DNA from: Gaeumannomyces sp. JS-464
Lineage: Eukaryota; Ascomycota; Sordariomycetes; Magnaporthales; Magnaporthaceae
DNA: 64,000 bases
Direction: 5' to 3'
NCBI GenBank assembly: GCA_002197995.1
Contig: NGZR01000006.1
Span: 2,283,001 to 2,347,000, forward strand
Every line of letters starts with the position of its first letter. Within the stretch, counting starts at the first letter, position 1. The notes below the pieces were generated by a model. The model worked only from the letters and a program-made list of their open reading frames with translations, had not been told where the DNA came from and did not search any database. Made by a program: the position numbers and the translations under genes. Below, in pieces: positions 34,800 to 47,976 of this stretch.

Positions 34800-37700
34800 A
34801 GGCTAAAAAAAAACCGAAAAACTTAAACAAGCAATTCCAAAATTCGATATCGGAAAAGCTTATACCTCGTTTAAAGTGTTAAAAAACGATTAATAGTTTT
34901 AAAACCAGCCCAAATTTATTAGCGGAATTATGTATATAAAACCGGCGTACGACGACGACGAACAATTTTTAAACTGGTTTTAAAACGATTAAACCGTTAC
35001 GTATTACGAAAAGCTTTACGACGACGTGTTAAAAAAAGGACCGCGCCGTGTTAAAACGCACCCGTTAAACTACCCGGACTTATACGTCGATGCGACAAAA
35101 TATATCGAGCTTTTTTAAGCAAAATGCATATAAAACGAATGCTAATAGCACTTAGCAATTAAATTAAAAAGTAACTTTTTTTTTAAAAGGAAGGGAAAAA
35201 GGCTAGTTAAGCATTTAAAAAGGGATTACCAACTTTTAAAATAAAAAATTTAAATAATAAACTACCAATAGTTCGTAATAACCTTCGCACTTTTATTATT
35301 ATACTTTATAATGTATGCGTTAAAGCTTTTAACGTACCACTTTTACGGTAAGCCAAAATGCAAAGTACATATAAAAAAGAAAGCCCGGGTTTAAACCGAC
35401 GGGTTAATACGGTTCGGGATGCCTAAAAGTACGGGAAAAAACCTTAAAGCAAAAAACTAAAAAATCCACGCGAAATAAAAGCATAAAATAAATTACGTTA
35501 ACAAATAAAAATCTTATTCGCGACGAATAACGATCGATACCGGCATATAATAATAAAGTTATAACATTAAAAAAGGAAATTACAAATTATAATTAATAAT
35601 AAGGCTTAAAACAATTACTTTTCGCCGAAAGCAGCGAAAAAATACGGATTTTAAATACAAAAAAAGCGATAACCGTATAGTTTAAATATTATAAAAAAAA
35701 ACTAATTACGTATAATAACGGAAAAATTAACATAAAAACTAATTATTTTAAATTTCGACTTTAACGAAAAAGTTTTCGGGTAACCCTAAATATTATAAAC
35801 ATAAAAAGGGAAAACATTATTTTGGGCATTTTTTAGCTTAAAAAGCATAACTTACAAATAAATTAAACTACCGGCCAGGTTTAATAAAAGGAGCTATTAG
35901 CAATTAAAAAGGTTTAACAAATATAAACTTTAAGCAATAAGCACGCGATGTTATAAAAAGCAGCTATAACGGTAGTAAAGCAAAGCAGTTAACCCCGGCA
36001 ATTGATATCGATAAGTTCGCAATTATTCGATAGCGATATCGATTTAAACGAACGAGTAAAGCTCGTTATTTAAATAAAAAACGTTTTGAAAAAGTATTCC
36101 AAATACTAGCGGTTATTTAAAAAGGATTTAACGACCGTACTTTTCGAATATAAACCGTTTAATTTTAAATTTAAGCTTAAATTAAAAGCATAATTTAAAT
36201 ATTAAAAAGTGTATTAATTTAGCCCCCGATAACAAAAAATGCTAAAAAAGCAATTAAAAAAAAACTTGCGAAAAGGGTTTATTAAACTTTCGAACTTTTT
36301 AGTAGGATATGGGATTTTATAAAGGATAAAAAAAAACGGGACGAAGCGAATATGCATCGATTACCGCCCGTTAAACGAGGTTATTATAAAAGATTAATAT
36401 TTTTTGCTTTTTATTAACGAGTTAAAAAACATATTCGGGAAAGCCCGGTATTTTACGGCTTTAAACTTACGCAAAGCTTATGGTTTTTTACGAATTAAAA
36501 AAGGCCAAAAATGGTTAACAGCTTTTAAAATAAAATTAGGATATTACGAGTTTTTAGTAATAACTTTCGGTTTTATTAACGCATTAGCCACGTTTTAAAA
36601 AATAATTAACCACGTATTACGCGAGTATTTTGGCGTTTTTACGCTCGCGTATTTAAGCGACATTTTAATTTTTTTAAAAATAATGGAGAAATATAAACAA
36701 CATATGTATAAAGTGCTTTAAAAACTACTTAAAGTAAAGCTTTTTATTAAACTGGAAAAGTGTATATAGCACATTTAAAAAATCGCTTTCCTAAGGTTTG
36801 TAATTATATTAGGATAAGTTTTTATAAACCTTAAAAAGGTTAAAAAGGTTAAAAAATGGCCCGTATTTACGAACGTTAAAAAAGTACGAAAATTTTTAAA
36901 GTTTTTAAACTTTTACAAACGGTTTATCTAAAGTTTTAGCAAAAAGGCCGCATTATTTACAAATTTTACTAAAAATAACGTTTAGTTTTATTAAAGGGAA
37001 ATAAAAATAAAACGCTTTTAAATTACTACGCGACGCCGTAATGCAAAAACTAGTATTAGTAATGCCAAATTTAAAAAAACCCTTCGAAGTTAAAACCGAT
37101 GCGTCGAATTACGCTATTAGAAAATAACTCGAATAAAAAAATGAAAAAAGCAAGTTGCATTTATGCGCCTTTTTTCGCAAAGGTTTAACGGATTTAAATT
37201 AAACTATTAAATTTATAAAAAAGCTTTTTACGATTATCCGAGCTTTCGAAAAGTGGCGTTCGTATTTATACAAAGCAAAATACCAAATAGTGGTATATAT
37301 AAACTATAAAAATTTGTTACACTTTACGATTAGCAAAAATTTAAATAAGCGATAAGTTCGATAAAACGAATTTTTTTAAAATTACGACATTTGGATTAAA
37401 TACCGAAAAGGGTTGGAAAACGAACAAGCGAATGCTTTTAACCGCTAACCGGACTACGAGGTTAATATATTGGAATAAACTCGTGTAATCCTAGCCGAAA
37501 AGCTAAATAAATCCTTAGTTCCAACGTAGCGAACGCTGGTTAAAACAAATAAACAAAAAAAATAAACCCGTAAAAAAATCCAACAAATCCACGGGCAACC
37601 GGCTTATAAATATTAAAAGGTAACCAAAACTTAAAAACGATTTCGATAGCATTACGGGTTTACGAGAACCCGCGCCGAAATGCACTAAGCAATTAAAAAT

Positions 37701-40480
37701 TGTAAAAGCTATGCAAAAAATAAAACCAGCAAATACAAACTTTATAAACTGCTGCAGCTTTTATTAGCGGTTAGCAAAGCATGGCAAAAGGTTATTATAA
37801 ATTTTGTTATTAAACTACCTAAATTACAAAAACTTATAACGAATGTTTAATACGATAGCATATTAGTAGTAATAAATAAGCTTACTAAATACGCTTTATT
37901 TTTACCATATAAAAAAAGTAATAACGCTAAAAAGTTAGCGTACGTTTTTATTAAAAACGTAATAGCGAAGCACGAAACGCTAAACCGCTTAATTACGAAT
38001 AAAAATAAGCTGTTTATAAGCAAATTTTAAAAAGGATTTACGGTTAACGTGGTTTATAAACGAGTCGCGCATATAAGCGAGTCGCGCATTTTCCAATACG
38101 ACGCGTGTTTTCCGCTTTTAACTCCAATTCCTTAACAACCACAAATAAAATCGATATTTAAAAAAGCTAGGATTGTTCTCGCTATGCAAGCAATCCAATT
38201 TAATCGGGGGTTAAGTTTGCGTTTAGCAGTTAAAATTTACGATATTTTTAAATCCACATTACGCGATTAACGCGCCGGTAAATTTGCTCGACGCGATTGC
38301 AAGCCTAACTTCCGGAAATTAACGGAATCCGAAAAAAAGGCGCTTATTAAATACATATTTAAGCTGGATTTTTAAGCATTTCCTCCCCGGCTTTTTGGTA
38401 TTAAAAATATAGCTAACCGATTGTTCGCCGAACGCGACGCGAGCGCCGTCGGTAAAAACTAAGTCGCGAACTTTATTAAACGCCGCGTAAAGCTCGGCAC
38501 GCGTTAAATTCGAAAGTACGACTATTAAAAAGCTAAATGCGAAAATCCCAAGCTCGTTTTTACGTAATTCGACTTTATACGGAATATTATAGCTAAATAT
38601 AGCATTTTAAATAATAACATTTACGATTTCGACGAAACCGGCTTTTTTATAAGCATAATCGCCGCCGTTATAATTATTATAACATTAAAAAGCCGTAATA
38701 AAGCAAAGCTAATTTAGCTTAGCAGCCGGAAATGGGTTATAATTATTTAAAAGGTTAATAATTGCGGTTAAGCGATCCTTTTTTTATTATCGTTAAAAGG
38801 TAATACAATTTGGCCAATTGGTATTTAAAAACCGACTTTTTACGCGATTAAATTATTATAACGAGTTTTAACGAGTGGATTACGAACGAGCTCGGTTTGG
38901 AATGAATTTGGCATTTCGATAAACACATTGCATTACGTACGAAAGGCATATATCGTTTATTAGTGCTAAACGGTTATAAAAGCCATTATTAAACGAATTT
39001 CGAGCTTTATTATTAAAAACATAACATTATTACGCTTTGCATGCTTTCGCATTTGTTTTACTTTTTTTAACCGCTTAACGTTAAATATTTTAAACCGTTA
39101 AAAAAAGCGTACGGTCGATAAATCGAAAACCTTATAAAGTTACACGTTAACCACGTAATTAAAGTCGAGTTTTTTTCGGCGTTTAAAACGGCATTTTTTT
39201 AACTTTATAACCGAAAAAACATTTAAAAAGGCTTTTAAAAGGCTAGCTTTGCTCCTTTTAATTCGGATTCGGTTTTGAAAAAGCTGGATGTAAAGTTACG
39301 AATTTTAACTCTTTTAAGGGAGCTTTTAAACAACGCTAAATTTTAAACCTTTAAAACGCTTTAAATAGTTAAAAACGCAACTTCGCAATTCGAACATATT
39401 AAAACTCGAATTACTAATTACCGGGGTAACTTTTCGACATTTATGTTAACAATTATAAACTAATTTACGAAAAGGGCTAAAGCAATTATATATCGGGTTA
39501 ACCTTTTAAAAAAAAAGTGCTTTAAGTTACGAAAGGCGAAAAAAGCGTTAAATAAACGCCGAAAAGCTAAAAAAACACGTGTTTAATTTAAAGGGTTATT
39601 TATTATTAAAAAGGTACGAAATATTTTAAATTAGGAGGAGCTAAATGGGTAATTATAGTAAAAAATGCGCGATTATAAAGGTTAAAAAAAAAGGGCGACG
39701 ATAATTCGTTAGCGATATAACACTTGCGGCAAAACCGGACATAATGCGCACATTTATTAAAAGGAAGTAAAAATGTCCGATATATACAATTCCGAGTAGT
39801 TTAAATAAATTCCTAGCGTTATTAGGTTAGCATGCGCGTCGATTAACCGAAAGCCGGGTATGGGTGCGCGATTCGCTTATATGCGCGACTTGCTTATAAA
39901 CTACGTTAGTTTAAAAGTAAAACACTTTTTATTAATAACTTATTATTTTTAAACGAATAAACAAATAAAACGAACGAATTAAACCATAAAACAGCATTTC
40001 CGTTATTACGTTAATTATAAATAAAACGATTAAGTATAATTATTTTTATAGCATAATTCGCGTATAACAACTCGGTATATAAAAGTATAAAAGCTACGCC
40101 GTTTTATGCAATTTACGGGTTTATAATAATAGCGTACGGAAAACCCAAAGCAGGAAAATATGCTTTCGTAGCGGAATTACAAGTAAAAAAAAAATTACTA
40201 AATTGCATAAACAATTCCAAACGAAGCTCGAAAAGCTACAATTACGCATATCTACTTAAACTAACAAAAGAAAATCGAAAAACCGACTTTTAAAAAAGGG
40301 GATAGCGTTTATCTTTTTCGACGCAATATTAAAATAAAACGACCAAGCGATAAGCTAAACTATAAAAAACTAGGACCGTTTAAAATGCTAAAAAAAAGTT
40401 TCGAACGTTAATTACGAATTTCGATTACTATTAATTATAAAATCCCACCTGGTTTTTTATGTTTCCCTATTCGAACTAGC
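34800..40480 (+). pseudogene. Gypsy A pol (RT, RNase H, integrase), RIPed and interrupted
   Basis: RT at about 36240-36700: K-R-I-C-I-D-Y-R-P-L-N-E near 36340, GKARYFTALNLRKAYGFLRI near 36440, F-G-F-I-N-A-x-A-T-F at 36590, and a Y-L-S-D-I-L-I at the catalytic Y-x-D-D box near 36650, so one aspartate is changed. RNase H starts PFEVKTDASNYAI near 37080. The integrase core D-F-V-I-K-L-P-K and YDSILVVINKLTKYALFLPY at 37795-37915 is then cut by the Fot1-like element at 38047 and resumes at about 39909. Many TAA/TAG codons; not functional. Confidence 0.82.
38047..39906 (+). mobile_element. Fot1/pogo-like DNA transposon nested in Gypsy A integrase
   Basis: 1860 bp, bounded by TA at 38045-38046 and 39907-39908. 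Terminal inverted repeats ACGTGGTTTATAAACGAG and, mirrored, ACGTAGTTTATAAGCAAG, then CGCGCATATAAGCGA. Copy B of the Gypsy (about position 490) has the empty site, a single TA, in the same integrase sequence. Size and TA target fit the Fot1/Pot2 group of Tc1/mariner. Transposase reads on the plus strand. Its C-terminal end has C-G-K-T-G-H-N-A near 39725, a zinc-knuckle-like motif known in fungal pogo-type proteins. RIPed. Confidence 0.88.
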
Positions 40481-40885
40481 ACTATTAGGTTTTAAAAGCA
40501 ATAAGTTAATGGAAGTTAACGCAAAACAAAAGTACGAAATTAAAAGTTTTTTAAACAAAGATGTAATCGACGGAATTAAGCATTACTTGGTTAAATAAGC
40601 AAAATATAAAATTAAAAAAAGCATTTAAAAAAAGAAACAAATTTTAAAAAAGCGTTAAAAGCTTTTAAAAAGTACTAACGAAAGGTTTTGGAAAAGGAGT
40701 TAACCTTTGTGTTAAAACTCGGATTTCGATTCGGAACACCCGCATTAAAGTAAGGACTTACCGGAACCGAGCAAGGCTAGGAAATTTAGGTCGTGCGCGA
40801 TTCCAAAATCGGCCTAACCCGGGGATAAAAAAAGGAAGTCGGGAATAAGCGAACTAAAAAAAGCGGCAAGCGCCTAATCGGCAGT

Positions 40886-41421
40886 TGTTAAAAAAAACTA
40901 ATGTATTTAGCTAAAGTTGGGTGTATAAACTTTACTTACCTCCCATTACCTACCTTGTATTACCTACCTTGTACTTTTGTGGATTTATGCATAAAGTCGG
41001 CTTACAGCGTGCGATAACGCTTAAGTTAGCCGTTGTAGGGCTACCTAATTCACTTACCTTGCACGCGTTAAAGCAGGGGTGAAAAACGCACAAGTTAAAT
41101 TTAAAAGCCTAACGTAAAAATGGCTTTAATAGCCGTGGGTCGATTTTTTAATTTCCCCATATAAAATAATTTTTCGGAAAATCGCGTGCGGCACCGGAAC
41201 CCTTTTAAGCGGGGGGCCCGCGGGATTAATGTCGAAGGGTATATAAAAAAGGCGACTGTTAACGCCCCCTTTTTGCAATACAAGCCTGTACTACCCACTA
41301 AGCTTAAGGCCCTGCTAGCATTACTTGTAGTGCTTAATAAAGCCCGTACTAATTAAACGTAACCCTGTTAACTACTGTGATTAGCGCAAGCACGCCCTAA
41401 TTAAAACCTTAAATCTTTACA
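40886..41421 (+). repeat. Solo LTR of the Copia-type element, nested in Gypsy A
   Basis: 536 bp beginning TGTTAAAAAAAACTAATG and ending ATCTTTACA. GCAGT (40881-40885) and GCAGC (41422-41426) flank it as a 5-bp target duplication with one C-to-T difference. It aligns along its length with the minus-strand LTR at 60286-60820. No coding region is attached. Confidence 0.85.
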
Positions 41422-41962
41422 GCAGCTTTTCCAACCTTTTTTCGCTCGACCCGCTTTAACTCTTTTATAGCATCGATACCGCGCTAAATCGCGCGCATTT
41501 TTCTTTTAAACTGTATTTTTTTTTGTTTTAGTAAACGTTCGAGCTTATTATCCAAAGCATAACGTTTTTTTTCCACCGTTTTAACTTTAGCTTCCATTTG
41601 CTAGTATTGCAGGCTAATAAAACGAAGTTGTTTAAAAAAGGGGCTTAAAATATCGCAATTAAGCAGTTCCGATTAAAGCATTCACGCATAAAACGAGTTT
41701 TAAAAAAAAGCCTCGCACTTTTTACGTTTTAAAACCTCGTGGCAAAAAGAACAAAAAGGCATTTTAACGGCAAAAAAAACGATTTGGGTAAGTAAGTCCT
41801 TACGTTAAAGGGTTTTCTTAGCAAAAGGACGTTTTCGCACCCGACTAAACATTTAGTTAAAAAAGGGAAAAGAAATGGTAAAAAAGGAAAGTATTTACTA
41901 ATTAACGAAAAGCGGGGCAGCAAAATATAGCTAAAAAGATTTGGCTTAAAAGGGGGACCTAA

Positions 41963-42491
41963 TATTACGATTAGCATGCAAGCCTTAAAGCATAAAAAGG
42001 GAAAGGCTTTAAGCAATGCTTTTACCTCGTACTATTAAAACACGTGGAAGCAAGTAACTAGCTTACTTAAATTAAATTTTTGGATTTTTGGATAAAGCTA
42101 TAAATTTAAAAGGATTTTTGGATTTTTAAACAAAGCTATAAATCCAAAGGGATTTTTAAATTTTTAAACAAAGCTATAAATTTAAAAGGATTTTTGGATT
42201 TTTAAATAAAGCCACAAATTTAAAAGGGATTTTTAAATCTTTAAATAAAGCTATAAATCCAAAAAACTACTAAGGAAAATGCAATATGTATATAAAAAAT
42301 GGATTTTTTACTGTTTTAAGTAGTTCGAACTAAAGCTTTAGCATTAGTTAATATAAGTTAGCTTTAAAACACCTTTTTAAGCAAGCAATTAAACTATTAT
42401 TACCAAGTTTACCAAACCTTTTAACAAGCGTACTGTTTTAAACACCTTTTTTAAGCGGCCTTATTTTAAAAGCAAAAGCTTGTTTGTAACA
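41963..42491 (+). repeat. 3' LTR of Gypsy copy A
   Basis: Starts TATTACGATTAGCATGCAAG, the RIPed form of the 5' LTR start, and ends TTTGTAACA directly before the duplicated CGAGG. Differences from the 5' LTR are overwhelmingly C-to-T and G-to-A. Confidence 0.9.
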
Positions 42492-42496
42492 CGAGG

Positions 42497-43434
42497 CCGG
42501 CCGGAATCGCTTGCACCCATTTTAACGCATTAAAACGGCTTTTTTTTAAACTGCTAAGCCCCTTTTAAAAGTCATTTCGACCTTTTACCCTACTAGCGAC
42601 GCGCGTAATAACGCTATAAGCGATTATCTTACTGCGAAAGGCATTAAAATAACGGTAATGCGGTCGTTTAAAAACTTTTAGGGCATTAAAAAGGCCGAGG
42701 TTGGGTGCTTTTTCCGGCAACGGCTTATTAACTCCCGGGTTTTCCGCTAGCGCACGCATACCTCCCAAATATTTACTTGCAATTACGGCTTTGTTATGCA
42801 ACGGTTTAAAGCTAACGGAGGTTTTTAAAGCGCTAAAATGACGTGCTTTACTTACCAAGGTTACGGCCGCCTATTTGCAAACGCTATAAAGCCTTTCGTG
42901 CGTTAACAAGCAACGAGCTTTAAAGGCAGGCATTGGACGTTCCTCCGCCTTTTATTTGCAAATCCCACGGTTCGGACGCGCTCGATACTCGACCTTTGCC
43001 GATCCCGATACCGCGACGTGCATTGGAAGCTCCAAGCGCTATTTAAATATAAGGCGGCCTATAGGAAAAGGGAGGTTAACGGATATAAGCCTGCCGCGAA
43101 CCTCGTGCGGGCTTTCGACGACCCGGAAGTCGTGTTTAAAGCTTTTAACCCGCCCGATTTCCTTTAGCGAAACCCAAAAACTACTACCACTTTTGCCGGC
43201 GTTATTTGGGCATACGAAAAAGCCGTCCCTTTTTTTTAAGCCAACCCGCACTGCTTTTAAATCGACGTTATTTACAAAACCAACGGCAATAATATGCACC
43301 TTTTTACGGCCGTAATTTTAAATAACGAGCGTATAACAGTGCCGGCCTTTTAGGAGCTAATAAATAACGAAACGGAGGAAACCTTTTTTTAACTTTTTAA
43401 TGCTTTCCGCGACTTTTTAACCGCTTTCCAAATG
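42497..43434 (+). pseudogene. MULE1 transposase, middle part
   Basis: Continues MULE1 after the Gypsy. The catalytic core motif F-x-I-D-V-I-Y-K-T-N at about 43256-43285 and L-I-N-N-E-T-E-E-T-F at about 43355-43385 match the fungal MULE DDE region. The long open frames on the other strand here are antisense shadows. MULE2 is inserted at 43435. Confidence 0.75.
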
Positions 43435-46336
43435 AGGATATATCCGCTTACTCCCCCTTTTTGCTATTAGCACTTACCCGCCTCCGATATTAGCCGGCAT
43501 GTTTTTTTCTTATAGCGCACCCATACAAGCGAGCATGGGTTTTAATGCATGGATAAAAGCAAATAAAAGGAACGCATTAAATTAAAGTTATCGCTAAATG
43601 CAAAAAGCAGTAAATTATTAAAAACCCGGTGTTAAACCGCCAATTACATAGGAAAAGTGCAAAAGCACGGCGTTAAAGCCGTTTATTTAAGGCTATAAAA
43701 GGGTTTAAAAACTTGCAAAAGGATTAATAAACTTTTTTAAAAACGGCGCAACCGCTCGCAGCGGTGCAAAAACCTCCCTGGCCGGCGTTAAATGCAAAAA
43801 AGTGCCTAACTTTACCACTTAAACCTCGTTAGCCGCGTCCTTTTCCTGTAAAAAAAGCCCTGTTTATGTTAAAAGTAATTACGCTTGGCACTTGCACGGA
43901 TACCAGTGCGGGTGCTGCAACGAGGCCTTATTGCCGGCCGTTTTAAGGCCTCGTTAAAGGGTTTTTGCTTTAAAAGACGGCCTTTTTTTCGTGCCTATTA
44001 AGTTTAGGGCCCGAAGAAAAGAATCCTCCGCGTTTTAGCGACTTTCCCGCAGTTAAAACGGGTGTATAAAAGTTAATTGCAAGCCGGAAAGTTGGGATTT
44101 TCACGTTAGGCCTTATGTAAATCTAAAAGCTCGTAAGCGCACGGCAGGCCGTACTGTTTACACGTAGCGCTAGTGCAAAAAGGTAAGGCCAGGCCTTCGG
44201 GTGCCGCCGGGAAAAGAACGTCGTTAACGCTTTATTCCGTATTTGCTCGAAGGTATTAAAGCACCAAAAGGAGGCCTACAAAGGTAACTGCCTTGCCTAA
44301 GTGCGGCCGGTGTATAACCACTGGATTTTGGCCTTTAAAGCCTGTTTATAGCTTTTAAAAGCAGCAATCCGGTGCAGGGTTTGTTAGGAGGTAGCTTTTT
44401 CGACTTGTTGCAAGGTTAATTTCGCAAATAGCCCGTACGTTTTAAAAAATCCGTAGTTTAACTCCGAAAGCGCCGTGCTTATAAACTTGTAATTAAGGTT
44501 GTATTTAATATAGGAACAGGCTTATTACCGCTTCGTTAGCTAAAAGGACCGTTGGGGGTAGTTTAACAAGGCTTTTTGCTCGTAAAATTCGCTTTAAAAG
44601 CGCTCCTAAGCCTGTTTATAAGTTTAGCGGGTTGTTGCATAAACGACGTGCTTTTAAAAGGCAAAAAAGCTGGTCCAGTTATGGGGAACGTTGCGAAAAA
44701 GGTGTTAATACCTATTAAGGTCCTTTATTGCTTTAACGATTTGGTAACTATTAGTTAAATGCCGAAAGTCCTTTTAATTAGCCTCGTCGCGAGGCTCGGC
44801 CCGACCTTTTGCCAGGGACTCCGCGTTTACTTTTAGCCCTTTCGAAGTATTCGTATTGGAGGTATCGCTTCCAACCTTCCCCGTCGCTTTTGCAGCCGCA
44901 ATTTTGCTTTATTTCTTTTTAATATAAAAGACCACGTCGGAATTAATATGGTAAACGCATAGCTGGAGCTTGCAAAAGGGAAATACGGCCGTGGCGGCGC
45001 TGCGAAAGCGATTATCCCTGTCGAATATAATAACTTTTAATGCCGGGATTTTGGCCTGCAAAAGAAAAGCGCTAAAAGTTCGAAATACTTAAGTAAACGT
45101 TTCCTCCGTTTCGTTTGAAATAAGCGCTTAAAAAACCGGCAACGTTATGCGTTCGTTAATAACGATCACCGCCGAAAATAGGTGCATTTGGTGCTTATTC
45201 GTCTTATAAGTAACGTCGATTTAAAAGCAATAAAGGCTGGCTTAAAAGGGAAAAACGATAGCTTTATATACCTAAGCGGTGCCGCAAAATCTAGCAGTCC
45301 CTTTTGGCTTTTGCTAAAGGAAATCTCGAAGCGTAAAGTCCTTAAACGCTACTTTAAGGTCGTCGAAAAACCGCAAAAAGCGGCTGTTAAGTGGTATCCT
45401 CCCGCGCGTTTTTTCCGGTAAATAACCTGCTATTAATATAAAGCCGAAAGTCGCTAAAAAAGGTTAGGGTATCGTTAAAATATAACGTTGAAAATTGCCC
45501 GGGTACGAATCGTTAAATCGCGGAAAAAAACTTAAGGAGCTTCGCTTGGCTTTTGCTAAAGCGGGCGGCCAAAAAGCTAACCTCGTAGGTTTTTGTTTGG
45601 TGCGGAAAGTGCTTTGCATGGCTAAAGTTAATTATACGGGCGCTTTAAGCGCCTTCGTTAACCGCGAGCCTTTAAACAACTATCTCGTAAAGGCAACAAG
45701 CGATTTAAAAAATGCGGGATTTTTTACGGAGGCTTCGAAAGTGTTAGTTACGCTGCCGTAAACGGCAAGCGTAATAAATCTTTTTAACGCCCTCGTCGTC
45801 CCTAATAGTGCGTTTAGTAGTTAACTTAACGCTTTAAAAGCTTAAATACTTGTCGAAGGCATTTTTAACCTCCTGTTAGGTAAAGTAAAAGGTTAAAAGT
45901 ACTGCGGTAAGCTTTAAGGTTTAAAAACGGCCGTTTTAAAAGGCCGGGCTTATAGCCTCGTTTGCAAAGGGATCGAAAAGGTCGCGTATAAAAGGATCGA
46001 AAAGGTCCGCGTACAAAAAAATCGGAAGGGTCGCGCACGAAAGGATTAAAAGGGTCGCGTGCGGAAAGGCCTGCAAAGAGGGCCGGACCCTCGTTTGCAG
46101 AGAAATCCGACGAGTCGCCGTCGTTTAAAAGGATAATAACCTCGTTTATAGCGCTTTTATTAGTAATCGTTGTTATTGTACAAGAAAACGATTGTTAATG
46201 TACTAAAAATGCCGAAAAATGGAAATTCCCTGCCAAATTGCGGTGTTGCGACATCGGAAAACACAAGCGGGTGCACAGGCCAAAAGTGGGGCGGGTAAGT
46301 GCTAATAGCAAAAGGGGGAGTAAGCGGATATATCCT
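43435..46336 (-). mobile_element. Mutator-like element MULE2, nested in MULE1
   Basis: 2.9 kb with inverted repeats AGGATATATCCGCTTACTCC and its mirror, continuing CCCTTTTTGCTATTAGCACTTACCC. Flanks TTCCAAATG and TTCCAATAC are only partly alike, so the target duplication is uncertain. The start codon region on the minus strand (near 46180) reads (ATG now ATA)-N-E-V-I-I-L, homologous to the MULE1 start. The DDE motif region is antisense to the frame at 45182-45421. Heavily RIPed. Confidence 0.8.
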
Positions 46337-47976
46337 TTTCCAATACCCGCCCCAAAGTCGCTTTACGGACTTCGACTTTCGCATGCGCACAGCTTTTTAA
46401 GCGCGTTTTCCCTTCGCAAAAATGCAACTTTGCGTTTATTATGTTAACGCCGACGTCGTCCTTATATTAAAAAGAAATGGAATAAAAATACGGCCGCGAA
46501 AGCCTTTAAAGGTCGCTTAATTCGAATTTTAAAAGCGAGGCTTACGTGGAGTTAAAAGCCGGCTTTAACAAGGTTAACGAAGGCGGGCCCGACGAGGCTA
46601 ACAAAAAGGATATCCGTGCTTTTAACAACGGTTATTAACGAATCGAATTTGCCCAAAGGTTGGATGCCTATTAGCACGACCTTAACGAGGTTCCTTATAC
46701 CTGGGCCGGCTTTTTTACCCTTTAAAAGCACATCGTTTATGCTAAAAACCGTTAGGCGTATAAAGCCGCTATGAACCGGCTTGTGAAAAAGTTTTTTTTA
46801 AATAAACGAGCTTAATTAACTACTTGCAACAAACCGTTTGGCTTTCCCGACGGCAATGGGGTTATTATTATACCAAATTCAACCTTAATTAAGGCGTAAT
46901 TAGCACCGCCAGCGTTAAAGGGAATTACGGATCCCTAAAAACCTACGACTTTGCCTTTCGATTAACGGTAGCTTAAGTTAAACAGGCAATTCGCTTACAA
47001 ACAAGGCACAAAATTACGGCTTTTAAAAACCGCAAAAAGCACTTTTACGCACGCGTAAAGTGGGATTACGCCGGCCGTTTATAAGCAGGGGGCCCTCCTT
47101 TTGCGAGCCTCGTTATGGTGTTTTAATCTCCTCGAATAGATTAACCTCCGTGCGATATTAACGTTCCCTTTCCGCAAGCACCTAACCGGCTTAAAAATCG
47201 CCTTTTGTACTAACTTTATACGTGTATAATACGGCCTGCCCTGTTTTTACGAGCTTATTGCGCTGCATAAAGCTTAGCAGCGCGATTCGTAAACGCTTAG
47301 CTTGCAAATCGCCGCCGTAAATAACTTTTGGTTGCTCCCGGGTAGCCGTTTTACGCACGACCCTTTACTACGAGTTGCAAAGCCGGCTAAAGTAAAAAAG
47401 GCCGGCCTCCAGGCGCCGGCCTTTTCGGCAACGAGCCGGCGGCGGCACGGCTTTGCACGCGTGCAAGCACGGGTATAAAGGCTAGCGGAAAGCGGGATTA
47501 CTCCCAACACGAGTTAGGTGCTTCCTTGCAGGCACGGGACGAGGCTAATAAGGGTTTCGTGGTTAGCCTCGGCATTTCTTTACCTTTTTCGCCGGCTTTT
47601 ATACCGGCCTCCCTGCCTTTTAAACTGGCCGGGAGGGCTTTCGCACCTTCCCTAGCGCTTGTGCCGGCTTTTAACGAGTTTTTTAATCCTTTTGCAAGTC
47701 CTTAAGCCTTTTGTAGCCCTAAATAAACGGCTTTAACGCCGTGCCCCTGCACTTTTCCTATGTAATTTGGCGGTTTAACACCGCGTTTTTGCTCGTTTAT
47801 TAATAAATTGCTCGTGGCGATAACTTTTATTTACTTCCCTTTTGTTAATTGCACGCCTGCCTGCATTAAAGCCTGTGTTCGTTTGTGCGTGCGCGCTATA
47901 AAAAGGTCCATGCGCACCGATATCAGGGTGGGGGTGCGTGTAAGTGCAAAAAGGGTGCGTGGCCGCAAAAGGCCTT
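46337..47976 (+). pseudogene. MULE1 transposase, 3' part and right end
   Basis: Resumes the MULE1 transposase. F-P-F-A-K-M-Q-L-C-V-Y-Y-V near 46410-46445 matches the segment after the second catalytic Asp in MULEs (often F-P-x-A-x-x-x-L-C-x-W-H). Then follows RIPed sequence up to the inverted repeat at about 47925-47976. Confidence 0.7.

Larger units (their letters stand above)
32835..42491 (+). mobile_element. Full-length Ty3/Gypsy retrotransposon copy A with 5-bp target duplications
   Basis: LTRs at 32835-33362 and 41963-42491 (528 and 529 bp) both start TG and end TTTGTAACA. The host sequence CGAGG is duplicated at 32830-32834 and 42492-42496. A purine-rich tract (AAAAGGGGGACC) precedes the 3' LTR. 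Internal order is gag, CCHC knuckle, RT, RNase H, integrase, which is Ty3/Gypsy rather than Copia order. Stops from RIP are dense, so it is inactive. It is itself interrupted by a Fot1-like element (38047-39906) and a solo Copia-type LTR (40886-41421); without these it is about 7.25 kb. Confidence 0.92.
32616..47976 (+). mobile_element. Mutator-like element MULE1, interrupted by nested elements
   Basis: The ends are inverted repeats: AGGCCCTTTGCGGCCACGCA on the left and its mirror ending near 47976, continuing into TTTTTGCA-TTACACGCACCCC on both sides. Flanks ATAAATATG (32607-32615) and ATAAATATA (47977-47985) fit a 9-bp target duplication with one RIP-type change. Removing the Gypsy element (32835-42491) and MULE2 (43435-46336) leaves about 2.8 kb, the size of MULE3. 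The transposase starts at the ATG at 32774 (MNEVITISSDDE), is split by the Gypsy insertion, and resumes after 42496. A MULE DDE-type motif (I-D-V-I-Y-K-T-N) lies near 43260-43285 with N-E-T-E-E-T about 90 bp later. It resumes again after 46337, where F-P-F-A-K-M-Q-L is visible. Confidence 0.85.
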
